From: Bolinopsis microptera
Lineage: Eukaryota > Ctenophora > Tentaculata > Lobata > Bolinopsidae
Direction of reading: 5' to 3'
NCBI RefSeq assembly: GCF_026151205.1
Contig: NC_087074.1
Coordinates: forward strand, 19,049,240-19,073,739
DNA: 24,500 nt
Below, piece after piece: positions 1-10,600 of the stretch. The translations under genes and the position numbers were made by a program. Every line of letters begins with the position of its first letter. Positions within the stretch are counted from its first letter, which is position 1. A model generated the notes under the pieces. It did not search any database. It saw nothing but the letters and a program-made list of their open reading frames with translations, and had not been told where the DNA came from.

Positions 1-291
1 GAACACTGTTCGTCCGTTTATGGTCACAATGTTCATGTTTCGCCTTCGTGGGAGACTTATCAACTAATGATGTTTCAAATATCATAATTAGATTCAACGC
101 TTAAATATACACATTCTTGCATATTTCCAGTTCCCGACGTTGATAATTTACGTTTATATTCGACAGTTTATCACATCTCATCGAGAAATGTGCAGCACGA
201 TATTGTATTATTACAAATATGTCCTGACGCCTAACACATTACATTTTTCGTAATTTGTCGTAAACTTAACCGTAAAATTGTCAGGTAAAGA
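1..291. other. Intergenic DNA and 5' region of the receptor gene
   Basis: AT-rich DNA with no convincing coding frame. Its right end carries a splice-acceptor-like string (ttgtcag followed by gtaaaga and then the ATG of the receptor gene), so the receptor may have an upstream non-coding exon or receive a trans-spliced leader. I see no clear TATA box or other core promoter. Confidence 0.4.
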
Positions 292-1431
292 ATGGCTTCC
301 GTATCTCCCATGGTCTCAGGATCCCCCCAGAACTCCCTGGCACCCACAGACACAGTTGTTACACACCACACCAACACATCAGACTACCTGGGCCACACTT
401 TCCACGGTGTGGTGGGCTCAGTGGAACTGTGGTTGGGAGCCCAGGCCCTTATCTTCAATATCCTGGTTATCATCTACTATCGGGCTATGTTTCAGAGGGT
501 CATACCCATGATGTACCTGATGATAGCTGCCTGTGACACCATAACTGGAGTGGCAGCTCTATTGACTGGAACCCTGATTCTGTCTGTTAGAAACCACGTG
601 GAACTAGCAACAGATCTGAGCTATGCAGCCTACTTCGTGTACTCTGTAACCATCCCAACATCCATCTTCCTGAACGTCAACCTAGCTGTGATACGGACAA
701 TAAACCTGCACAGACCACTATACCAGATCAGTAAGAGAGTGGTGAGCGGGGTTGTGGGTCTAGTTGCAGTGGGGTGGATCATCTTCACAGGGTGGCACCT
801 GACCAGGTGGGACAGGCACCGGAACCTGCTCCGCTCCTACATCTACTCTCCGGGCCAGTTCCAAACAGCATACCACCAAGGTACCACCAGACAAATGGAA
901 TGTACCAACACTGTGCTCTTTGTAACGGTACCCTACCTCCTACCTTCTGCTGTTGTGCTGGTTTGTATGGCTGTGCAGCTGCAATTGAATTATAAAATCT
1001 TGCAACACGTGATCAATGTCCCGACATGGAGACGGAAAGAAAGCGGAGACATGGAACAACACAAGGACAGCCAAAACTCGGAGAGATGGAGACAACAGAG
1101 GCACGTCACCATAACCATCCTGTGTCTCACTCTGCTGTTCTTTGTGTGCAACACAGTGTTCCTTTACCTGCCGCTATCCTACTGTCTCAACCTGGATGTA
1201 GTGATAATGGAGCTAGAGGAGAGGAGACGTAAAGACAGGTTAAGACACATTACTGGGGTGGTGTTCCCTTTCATTAACGCTGCTTTTAGTCCGGTTATAT
1301 TGGTCATCAGAGGTGGGATACTTGACTGGGCATGTAGCAGGAGGAAGCAAGAGGAGGAACAGGTCAAGAAGTTAGATACGGTGCTGAGCAACAACACAAC
1401 CCTCGACAATATTGTTTCTACCAACTGCTGA
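292..1431 (+). CDS. Rhodopsin-like (class A) G-protein-coupled receptor, orphan, single exon
   Basis: A 379-residue plasma-membrane receptor of the seven-helix type. Hydrophobic segments lie at about residues 40-63, 72-97, 112-136, 150-170, 206-232, 271-297 and 319-340. There is an extracellular N-terminus with two possible N-glycosylation sites and a basic third intracellular loop (about 245-270). The end of TM3 reads AVIRTINLHRP: the arginine and the downstream proline keep the spacing of the DRY...P motif, but D is I and Y is T. TM7 reads FINAAFSPVILVIR, a degenerate N-S/A-xx-N-P-xx-Y. Cys204 is a candidate partner for the usual extracellular disulphide. The ligand cannot be inferred. The coding part has no intron, which is common for lineage-expanded chemoreceptor-like GPCRs. 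An attaaa string at 1549-1554 could serve as a polyadenylation signal. The class call is firm; the subfamily is unknown. Confidence 0.85.
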   Translation: MASVSPMVSGSPQNSLAPTDTVVTHHTNTSDYLGHTFHGVVGSVELWLGAQALIFNILVIIYYRAMFQRVIPMMYLMIAACDTITGVAALLTGTLILSVRNHVELATDLSYAAYFVYSVTIPTSIFLNVNLAVIRTINLHRPLYQISKRVVSGVVGLVAVGWIIFTGWHLTRWDRHRNLLRSYIYSPGQFQTAYHQGTTRQMECTNTVLFVTVPYLLPSAVVLVCMAVQLQLNYKILQHVINVPTWRRKESGDMEQHKDSQNSERWRQQRHVTITILCLTLLFFVCNTVFLYLPLSYCLNLDVVIMELEERRRKDRLRHITGVVFPFINAAFSPVILVIRGGILDWACSRRKQEEEQVKKLDTVLSNNTTLDNIVSTNC

Positions 1432-3052
1432 GCTCGGCTTAACACCGTAATGAACTCTGGGAACAATGAGCCATTGTTTTGATGGGATGTAAATTGTAAA
1501 ACCGACCGTAGGTTAACAAAATAATGGTTAGACGACGAATGACGATGAATTAAATGGTCTTAGAGCGAATATGATAGGTTATGTTAGTACGAACTTAGTT
1601 GTTATGAACAACTTATAAACAACTTATAAACAATTTATGAACAACTCACTTGCATGATAGTTTAGCGGCACACCGTTGACAGTATATTTTCTCAATGTTC
1701 ACTTCCTCAGTTTTCTTCGGAGCAGGCAACTTTAACATGGGATCTGAAAATAACTATTTTTTTAAATAAGTATTTTTATAATTAAGTATCTGTTTAATTA
1801 AGTATCGGACAGGACTTTCAGTGAAAAGGTCTATTTCGTAATATTAAGCATATGAAAAAAGAATAGTCAGGGGCAGACGTAAAATTATAATGAATATAAA
1901 ATATTTAGTCACGTGATTGAGCAGCTTAACTGTTAATATTTGCGGGAATTGTGTGCTTACTAAAACGGCAAAGCCCGGCTTACCTGTGGATATTCTAACG
2001 TTGATGACTGAATCGTTCATTACAGGAGGGGCAACCTCTTGGCACTTTATTCTGGTGTCCTCCAACAGATCAATGTCACGATCAGCTACCTTAATTGAAT
2101 TCTATAGAAATTTATTAGCAGATAGATAATTTTAGTTTCACTCATCTTGTATTTTCTGTAGTTGCTTCGTTTAAATTTAATTTACGCGTTTTTATTGCTA
2201 AGAATTTGCAACTCATTGGAAGAAAACATACAGAGTTTTTAAGCTCTTCGGCAATTCTATGTCAATTATGAATATATCCCCTGCCTCAAGGATGATTTCT
2301 CGCTATTTAAAAAAACTAAAAGAGCGCTACGAAGCGAACCTTAAAACCCTACATGCATCAAAAAAAGAAAAATATTATGTTTTCTTACTCGAAGACATTT
2401 GCTGGATATTTCAACCGCGTACTGGTTTTCAATGTTGGGTTTTAGCGACAATTCTATCGTTCCAATCTTTGCTTTCTGCTCGGTATAGTAGAGCGGGTGG
2501 AGAGTCCCGAGCGTTAACATGACTAGAGATAGATAAATCATTAATTCAACATTTCTGTTAAAATATAGTTGAATCTTGAGAAAGTAGAAATTGGAATTTT
2601 CATAATGATTTACATTTTAGTTTCAAATTTGAGCCAAGTATTCATTGACATCACAATTATTCTGATGTATAATTTTGTGAATTACTTCTGTTAGAGGAAG
2701 CCGTTATCCGGCCACTGTAACGACTTACTTGACCATTGCTTAGGTTTCAGACTTTATATCATTCGAAATTTTGATTTAATCTCCCAGGACCCATACAATC
2801 ACCGGATTATCAATTTGTTCTCCATTCAGAATCATAGATAGAAGAATAAATTGCAAGATCAAGGAAGACATTAGGAAATTCAATTTACTAAAGAGTTTTA
2901 AATTACGAAATTTCTTAAGCATATTGCATTGACCCAAACACAAGCAGATTTACCTCTTCAGTTAGAAGTTCGCAGTAAAATAAGTGTTTAAACACATAAT
3001 CTAAAAAATACTTATAGCCACAAAATGTTCAAATGTAATTAACATCCACATA
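1432..3052. other. Intergenic spacer between the receptor and eIF5A genes
   Basis: About 1.6 kb of AT-rich DNA between the convergent receptor (+) and eIF5A (-) genes. It contains a short 11-bp tandem repeat at 1607-1646. The open frames inside it (for example 2259-2522) show no family resemblance or splice context that I can recognise. It should also hold the 3' ends of both neighbouring transcripts. Confidence 0.5.
1607..1646. repeat. 11-bp tandem repeat, about 3.6 copies
   Basis: The unit aacaacttata starts at 1607, 1618 and 1629 (third copy with two changes) and is followed by a partial copy, aacaact. It lies in the spacer after the receptor gene and has no evident function. Confidence 0.8.
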
Positions 3053-3529
3053 TTAATCGGCTTTCGTATCTTCCTTAACGTCAATAACCTTCTCTTCTCC
3101 CATTGCTTTCAGAATAGTAACAATAATCATTTTTCCCTCATCCGTCATAGTCTTTAGTCTTTCTCCGAGATCTCCTTCTGGACAACGGATGTCTTCAACA
3201 AGTTCGCCGGTCTCTTCGTCGAAAAGAGACAGAAAACCAGATTCGTCCATGTATGAAAGGGGGTATTCTTTTCGGATGACGTAAGGAGCATCGACATTAG
3301 CGTGACCAGGTGATACAGCCTCGATCTTCTTTCCTGTGAAGATGTCAATACCGGTGAATGCGCACTTAGCCGAACCGTGCTTTCCGGGTTTCGAAGTGTT
3401 GATGTTTTCGATCTTGCATGCTCGACCTTTCATCAGCATGTATCCACCTTTCTTGATAGAAGATGCTTGAGTTGGGTAAAATTTGGATGCACCAGAATCA
3501 GCCTCGTTAACTTCGAACTCGTCAGACAT
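3053..3529 (-). CDS. EIF5A: Eukaryotic translation initiation factor 5A (eIF5A), intronless
   Basis: A predicted cytosolic protein of 158 residues that binds the ribosome E site and helps form difficult peptide bonds. It carries the hypusine loop SKPGKHGSAK. Starting at MSDEFEV puts the modified lysine at residue 50, the same number as in human eIF5A, and this is why I chose that start over an in-frame ATG 17 codons upstream. The signature GIDIFTGKK and the C-terminal OB-fold region (about 85-150) follow. Oddities: the usual TGKHGHAK is PGKHGSAK here, the sequence is more divergent than most animal eIF5A, and there is no intron. A retrocopy is possible, but the frame is intact. An acceptor-like ttctag lies about 18 nt before the ATG. 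The gene follows ASCC3 on the same strand, 605 bp after its stop codon. Confidence 0.93.
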   Translation of the reverse strand: MSDEFEVNEADSGASKFYPTQASSIKKGGYMLMKGRACKIENINTSKPGKHGSAKCAFTGIDIFTGKKIEAVSPGHANVDAPYVIRKEYPLSYMDESGFLSLFDEETGELVEDIRCPEGDLGERLKTMTDEGKMIIVTILKAMGEEKVIDVKEDTKAD

Positions 3530-3650
3530 GATGGGTTGTGTGGCTACTAGAAGTGTTTTGGTTATTAGTGTACTGATCAATAGTGTGATATAAGGACAGA
3601 TATTGAGGATTTCGTTATGGTTGATTTTTCATTCTGATGAGCCACAAGTT

Positions 3651-3788
3651 GGGCAGGAACCGAGAGTGCCCTTTTTCCCACGGTTTGTCGAATATTGTCG
3701 TTCCCTGTCATTCCCTGTCATTCCCTACTCATATTGTCACATCTTGTCGTAAAATTGTCATGACATTGGGCACTCTCGGTTCCTGCCC
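3651..3788. mobile_element. Small inverted-repeat element upstream of eIF5A (MITE/fold-back type)
   Basis: A perfect 21-nt inverted repeat (3651-3671 against 3768-3788, core ggcaggaaccgagagtgccc) bounds about 96 bp. The interior is rich in tgtcgtt and tgtcattccc motifs, including a tandem cattccctgt unit near 3705-3727. Weaker matching of the arms extends a few bases outward (aagttg against caagtt). There is no coding capacity. It sits about 120-260 bp upstream of the eIF5A start codon, so it may overlap that promoter. I see no definite target-site duplication. Confidence 0.6.
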
Positions 3789-4134
3789 CAAGTTAAGCAT
3801 TAAATATGAAAATTAACTGAAATGATGGTATTTGTTGCACGAAATGTTATAGGGAAAGTAAAATTTTATGGTAGTCATCATGAAATGTAAAATGGGAGAA
3901 GTATTATATTTACCAGGTATACGTAACTAAAACAAATCTGGGAAATTCATCAATTATTATCCAAAACAATACATTAAATGCCACAGATCATAAATACTAA
4001 AAACAAAACATCTAAAATACCTTCCCTAAAAAGCAAGGATATATTCGTCGAAAATAAAACATTAACGAGGGTAAAAAGGCGGTCACTTGCATCATCACCT
4101 GAACAAATAATGAATTTTAACAACATATTCTACA

Positions 4135-4688
4135 TTACGACCAAGCCTCAACAGTCCCATCCCAACCCTCGTCATCTGAATACTCATCTTGTTCGTCCCG
4201 AGTAGATCGCTCACTGTTTTCTTGTTGAGGATTTTCTGATTTCCAAGCGGTTTCCCTCCTCCGAGATAACCCAGGTGGTGGCGGTGGGAGTCCCGGAGGA
4301 AGATCCTGAGAGCTGCTGAAACCAGGTGGGACGCTTTTCGAGGAGTCATCTTCGAAACCAGGTGGTCCTGGAGCTGTTTTCATGAACGAATTTACTGGAC
4401 CTGGGATCATAATGGAGTGTCATAAATAAGTGTTTGATTTGTCTATGTATAAAATTCATTTCAAACATTTGGAAATTCGGGCTGGAGAGAGGGTGAAAAT
4501 GGGTCATGATCCCCCCCCCCCCCCCCCCATGGCAGCTACTAAACCTGTAGTAACGAAGGAGGGTGTGGAGTTATAGTCATCAGGCATCTTGTCATAGTAT
4601 TCCTCCTCCTCCTCATCTAACATATCTGCGTCCATCTGATACACTATCTCCGACTCCAGCACCTCTAAATAGACCGGATATTGTTGAT
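4135..4688 (-). other. ASCC3: ASCC3 C-terminal extension with four PPG[F/L] motifs and acidic tail (exons 26-27)
   Basis: Exon 26 begins with the conserved [10 protein letters not shown] strand that closes the last Sec63 domain, then continues into an acidic run ([15 protein letters not shown]). Exon 27 adds PPGF at about residues 2235-2238 and 2247-2250, and PPGL at 2257-2260 and 2264-2267, the last within a run of five prolines. A polar, acidic end follows, closing with EAWS. Human ASCC3 stops about 30-40 residues after the equivalent strand, so most of this tail is extra. The donor ACTACAG/gtttag and acceptor cccag/GTCCAG join in phase. Confidence 0.82.
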
Positions 4689-7600
4689 CTGAAGTTGCAT
4701 CACAATGAGGTAAAAGTGAAGATCACTGACGGGTCTATAGCTCAATTACTTGAGAATTGATATAATAGAGGAAAACAAGATGCGTACGTGGCACGGAAGG
4801 CAAGATAAGATAAGATAAGATAAAATAAGATAAGATAAGAGTGGTTACCTAGTCCAAGATAGGTTTGTGAGATGACGTAGAAAGTGTAGATGTGACTGCC
4901 CGGTGTTTCAGGGGTGTAGAAAGAGAGGGGGACTGACAAGGTGTTGCCTCTAAAGGGTCCGCATCTCTTCATAGCTATCAGCTCTCCTGAATATTCAGAT
5001 AGTCATTGAACTATTCGAGATAAGGCAGGATAAGATAAGAGTGGTTTATCTGATAAAGTCTTGTTTTAAGAAACCGGATAACTGGTTTAACTGAGCCAAA
5101 TTTCAGTCGGTAATTTAAATTTTAATTAAAAAGGGCACAAACCTGACTCTATTTCTCCCATGAGTACCCACCAAGTCTCATCGACAGGTTTGTTAAACCT
5201 CGGAGCGTGGGCCTTCCTGCCGGACTTGCCGGATTTGTTCTGAGAGTATTTGCCGGATCTTGGCAGGTTCAGTTTAACCTCAATACTGTACTCCTTGTCT
5301 GCGTGGACAGGGACCCATTTCGCACCTGTAAGTTTTTTGCCAGTTATTTTTAGCGAACTGGTGGATAACACATGTTTTTTTTTCTTCGTGGACCTAGAGT
5401 TTGGAGAACTAAAATAAAATCGTAAAATTGTATATACCTTACGAGACATATTTATATATGGTACGAAATTTGGGGATTTTTGGAAAAAATCCCCATATTT
5501 TCGTACTACCAAAATTGTGGCCGCCATTTCAAAATCCCACACATTAATTTTTATGTAATTAGCTTAAATAGGGCTAATTTGAGGTGGATTTGTCAAATAA
5601 GTTGTTTTACGTGTTTTGTGAGACAAGGATACGCATTTCTCAGGTAAATAGAAAGTTACTTAGTATAAAAATTACTGAATAGAAAATACTGGTTTTTCAG
5701 TGTTACGTGAAAAACGTCTCGCATATAATTTTATATAGACTTCTATAACAACGACTAGTTTCACACTAGAAAAACATTAAGTACAAAATAGAATAAGGAA
5801 GACATGCAATTTTCACCCTTATGGAATAACTTGAACAGCTAAAAATTGTTGTTAAACAAATGGATCCTGTCGAGGATTCAAAACCACGCCGATCGCCGAT
5901 ACCCTCTGGAGGGTTAGAAGTCAAACTTAATCTCACATTCAAGAGTAGGGGAGACTTAATTGACAAGCTCAAACTCCTGTTGAGGGAGGCATACACCTGG
6001 GACTACACCGGTGAGCAGACTCAAGGTGAAAGAGACGACGATGAAGACGATTTAAACGAAGAGAATGATTTTTAATTAATTTAGTTTTTCACGATTTAAA
6101 AAAATTCCATCAAAAACTGATTTTGATTTCTCTGAAATAATTTAGCGTGAAAATGCGACAATTTAATTTGGGGTACGAAATTTGGGGATTTCTGAAAAAA
6201 ATCCCCATATTTTCGTTCCCCCATAATTCCGATCCCCAGAATTATGATCATCCACATAAATATGTCTTGTAAGGTATGTAACGTATGTGAAATATGGTTT
6301 TTTAAATTGCTAAATACATTAGATAAGCAGTTTAAAAATGCAGCTTTACCTCCAGGGGCTTCTTTTGGTATGAAGTTCTTGTCTAGAATCTTAGAGCCGG
6401 TAATACTGTGGGTAACACGAAGTAATGGCATGTGAACCATCGCCTGATGAGTTGGACATATTGTTAAGTTTGTCACATATTTGTCCCATAAGTAGGAAAA
6501 ATGAGAGTCAGAAATTAAAATTAAAAACACTTAAATAAAAGCAGCTTGATTATACCTTGTGAATCTGGTTCAATTCCCGCTCATTGAAGTCCGACTCCAG
6601 GTTTTTACGGAGGAGATCCTGTCTATTGGAGTAAGCTAACAGGATCTCAGGGAAGGAAACAGATCCTGATAACGACCTGAAGAGTTGCTGCTAAGACGGA
6701 GCTAGAAGATGTCACATTCGTTCAGAGGAAATTAGATATGTAAACCAAAAACAAAAATTCTCGGGTAAAATAACAGCGAAGCAGCTACTTGGGGCTACTT
6801 AAATACTTGTTCAACTTAATCATCTAAATTCCAAACCAACAGATCATATTTAACATTCTTTGAACGGAAGAATCACATCTGATAAATCTGACGAAGAATG
6901 AAACTAACTGTAGCTGATAAAAGAGATGCAGCTGATGGGGTTCCACGTGGGGTAATTGTAAAAGTGGGTCGTCTTTCATCCAGCACCCTTGAATTACCAT
7001 TTTGACAATGTGCATTATGCTCAAAGATGTCTTCAACCAACCGCTATCTGCTGCTACGTCCAACATTGCCTGTTATTAAGGTGACATTATGCAAAAACAG
7101 AAAGCGGAAAAGATAAGTCCAAGAAAGCATGTAATGTTACACTGGCAAATAATTGGAGAATGATTGTTTTGAAAGCTACTTGAAAAAGACATTACCTGCA
7201 GAATCCTGATTGCTTGGTCATGAACACTCTTAAGATCGGTGATATAATCCGTCATGGGCATGGCAGTACGGGTGAAGTGAGCCTGCAACAGCAGATGTAC
7301 TTTAGTGTGGGGACTGTCATACGAGAAACTGGGCACTCTGATGGGAAGAGAGGTGGCCATTTCCTCGTTAATCTTATCTTCATTGTGTCGGACAGGCATC
7401 TCATCGTACTCAGTCACATCACACAACAGTTGAAGGGTCTCATTCACACTGGTAGCTGGGTTCAGGGTGTCCGCAAACATTTTCACAGTTTTGTGACTGA
7501 GATAGTAGTAGGAGGCGATGTATCCTAAGATTTGAGGCAGGAGAGTTGATCCGTCCACATCCACCGCTACACAGTAGGCCTGTTCTAGTTCGTTGATCTT

Positions 7601-10600
7601 ACCGGACACAATACTTGAGAGGAAGGTGTTGATATTCGCGTCCTCCAGGTCCTCTAGATGGTAATAAGCTGGGTTTTTCAGGAGCCGTCTAAAGAAATAG
7701 GTCCACGTTAGGTAATCCATTGCGTCTTGTTTTGATTTGACAGTTCCAGCTACGATCTCCGCATTGAAATGCTCCGTTAACACGCCCAGAAGGTTCGACT
7801 CGACCGGGAATGGTTCGTACAGGAACTTCTTGTAGAAGTGCTTCTTGATATCATGGACGTAGATGCAAGCAATACCCTGATCATCGAACTGGGGTCGACC
7901 AGCCCGTCCCATCATCTGTAAAACATCTGTAATGGGGAAGTCTACGTATCGGTTAGATTTACCATCGTAAAACTCTGTTCCCTTGATGATAACAAGATGA
8001 GCCGGCAGGTTGACACCCCAAGCTAAGGTTGCAGTGGCAACAAGAATCTGTATCTTCCTCTCAGTGAACAGATGCTCCACTATTCTCCTGTCTTTCTCAT
8101 GTAGACCTGCGTGATGTAAACCTATTCCGAACTGGAGCGTGTGTTTAAGATTTGAGTCTGCCACACCCTCTATAAGAGCCTGGAGTTCAATGTCAGATAT
8201 GTCGTGTATCCACTGTTTGGGATCCTGTGCAGCAGCATGAGAGATCAAGTCGTACGCTGTTAGTCGGGTCTGACGACGGGACGCCACGAAGATAAGAACG
8301 GGTTTTTCGGGACTGTGTTGCTTGATGTCGTTGTAGGCAGGTTTGTTCATAGTAGCCATGCGAGGACAGTAGTGTTGACCCGGGAACCCTGTTATGTGAA
8401 CCTCCAGAGGTACAGGGCGAACTGAGGGTTTGAAGTTGAACATGCCCACATTACTGATATTCAGCCAACTTCCCACATCGCCAGCGTTAGCTAGCGCAGT
8501 GCTGAGCCCCACAACTCTGACTTGTTGTTCGGTGTGCGAGGAGATGAAGTTGGTTCTGCTAACGATTACCTCCAACACTGGTCCTCTGTCGTTACCCAGC
8601 AAGTGGATCTCGTCTATCACGATAAGGCGGACTTTCTGGACGTACTTTCGGTTCTGCCAGGATCTGGATATACCGTCCCACTTTTCAGGGGTGGTGACGA
8701 TGACGTCAGCCGCCACAACCGCTTTCATATCGGGCACCACATCCCCAGTTAACTCAACCAGCTTCTTACCTAGATTCTTACCAATCTTCACACTCCAATC
8801 CTTCATCCTCTCTTTAACCAGCGCTTTGAGGGGGGCAATGTACACACACTTATCACCAGGGAAGTTGATGAAGACCCTGAACATGGCCAGCTCCGCTGCT
8901 ACAGTTTTACCAGATCCGGTCGGGGCTCCCACCAGGATATTGTGATCTGTGTGGAACAAAGAGTGGAATATCTGAGTTTGAACTGGGTTGAAATGACTGA
9001 AACTGAAGTAGTCCTTGTACTCTGGGTAAGGGATGATGGAGGTGGGGATGGGTTGCAAGTCAAGGAGTTGCGTGTGAGGGAGGTGGTCTTGAGGGAGGAT
9101 CACTCCTTTTACGGAGATACACTCCATTCCTTCAGCTCCGATCCAGTTGTCTGATATCATCCTCACGATGTAAGACATGTTGTCCTTGTCAATGAGCGGG
9201 ATGGAGAAGTTGAGTTTCTGAGGCGAGTTCTCCACTACGTGTTTCTTCTGGAGGGAGAAGTATTCGCTGTGGTACATGTGGTCGTTGTTAGTGTCCTCGA
9301 CCCAAACCCACCAGGGTTCAGACATCTTACCGTGCCACTTGTCATTCCAGTGGAACTGAGGCGTGATCGTCAACTCAATCTTTAGAACAGTCGCGGTGAC
9401 TGGCTGCACGACAGCATCTAATGCAACAGCAGGGAAATGGTTGACACACGCTTTGATCTTGTCACCCATTGCCACGTGCTGCAACATGTGGCCGATCTCC
9501 CGAGCTGGCATCTCCTTGAGCTTGTGCATGTCAAGGCTGAGACGTTCTATCCTGTCAAGAACGTGGGACGGGAGAATGTTGAACTGTCGGAGAGGTGTGT
9601 CGCCTTCCCAAATCCGGTGGTTCAGCATCTTGCTCAGATTGAGAAGTTTGGAGGCTACGGAGGGGTATCCGTTGTGTACTGCTATATCAAACATTGCCCT
9701 GATAATCCTCTTTCCGTTCTGAAATAAAATGAAATTTTATCACTTGGTTAGTTATACTTATTAACTTGTTAAAGATTCAAAACATGGTAGACATTTAAAG
9801 AAATATAGTTCCATAAATAATCCATGTTACTATACTAGTCTAACTAGCCTATGTTACCTGAGCAACGTAAAGAGAGTCAGAGAGAAGAGAATAACTCTCG
9901 ATGTGGAGCTGGGATATGTAAGCTTGGAGCAAGATGTTGACTTTACCGTAAACATTCTCCGTGCCCCCTTTAACCTCGAACCTTTGTGAGTGGTGAAGCT
10001 CACCCAACTCAACACTCTCCTCTTCTTGTACCTGTAAAGTGAGTACGTGTAAAGTACGTGTAAAGTACGTGTAAAGTACGTGAGATGCTGTGTTTTACAG
10101 GAGTTGTGTTTTACTGTGAGCGAATAGAGTTGTAGCAACGGGTAAGAGTTGAAATAGACTGATAAACAGACGTAAAAATAGACAATATAGATGGATTTCT
10201 GCAAAATAGATGAAATGGATACATAATCAACACAACAATGAAAATATCCAAACTCTTTTCGAACTGTATCTAATCTAATAAAAACAAGAACTTCGCCGAG
10301 GTTATACCACGTAAGTTCAATTTCCCTACAATGTATTAATCGAACCTTCAATTGAGCAAACTCGTCAGCCTGACTGATACATCCCAAAATCTCAGCTTCA
10401 AGTAGGTTTGGTTTGAAAGTAGAGTTGAAATGCTCAATGGTCGGGTGTTTGATGTAGAAGTGACTTGCTGTCCTTCCCAAATCCGTAGCTGCCAGCAGTT
10501 CGGTTTGGGGGTTGAATCTGATCATTCGGCACTTGTCCAGCACCAGTGCAGATTTCTTTATCAGGTCGGTCAAGTACTGAGGTTGGGGATTACGTCACAA

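Larger units (their letters stand above)
5326..6349. other. ASCC3 intron 23 (about 1.0 kb) with palindromic repeats and a nested ORF
   Basis: A GT-AG intron (donor ggag/gtaaag, acceptor cttacag/gtgcg) much longer than the gene's typical 110-240 bp. It holds two copies of a 42-nt palindromic element and, between them on the other strand, a small open frame at 5860-6075. The rest is AT-rich without recognisable content. Confidence 0.8.

Noticed and set aside
2259-2522. 87-codon + strand frame in the spacer after the receptor
   Set aside because: No recognisable motif, and the N-terminal Lys-rich region is translated A-rich DNA.
4135-4688. Reading the PPG-rich exon as a separate gene
   Set aside because: It joins ASCC3 in phase through clear GT-AG sites, and the whole CDS sums to a multiple of three ending at its TAA.
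5326-5542. Upstream half of a 138-codon minus-strand frame
   Set aside because: The exon starts at 5325 after cttacag. The extra residues come from reading through intron 23 and the palindrome.
6565-6590. ggttcaattcccgc, resembling a tRNA box B
   Set aside because: It lies within ASCC3 exon 22 coding sequence and has no box A or cloverleaf around it.
8430-8945. 171-codon + strand frame, with others in 7214-9722
   Set aside because: Exactly antisense to ASCC3 exon 20, with no independent protein-like features.
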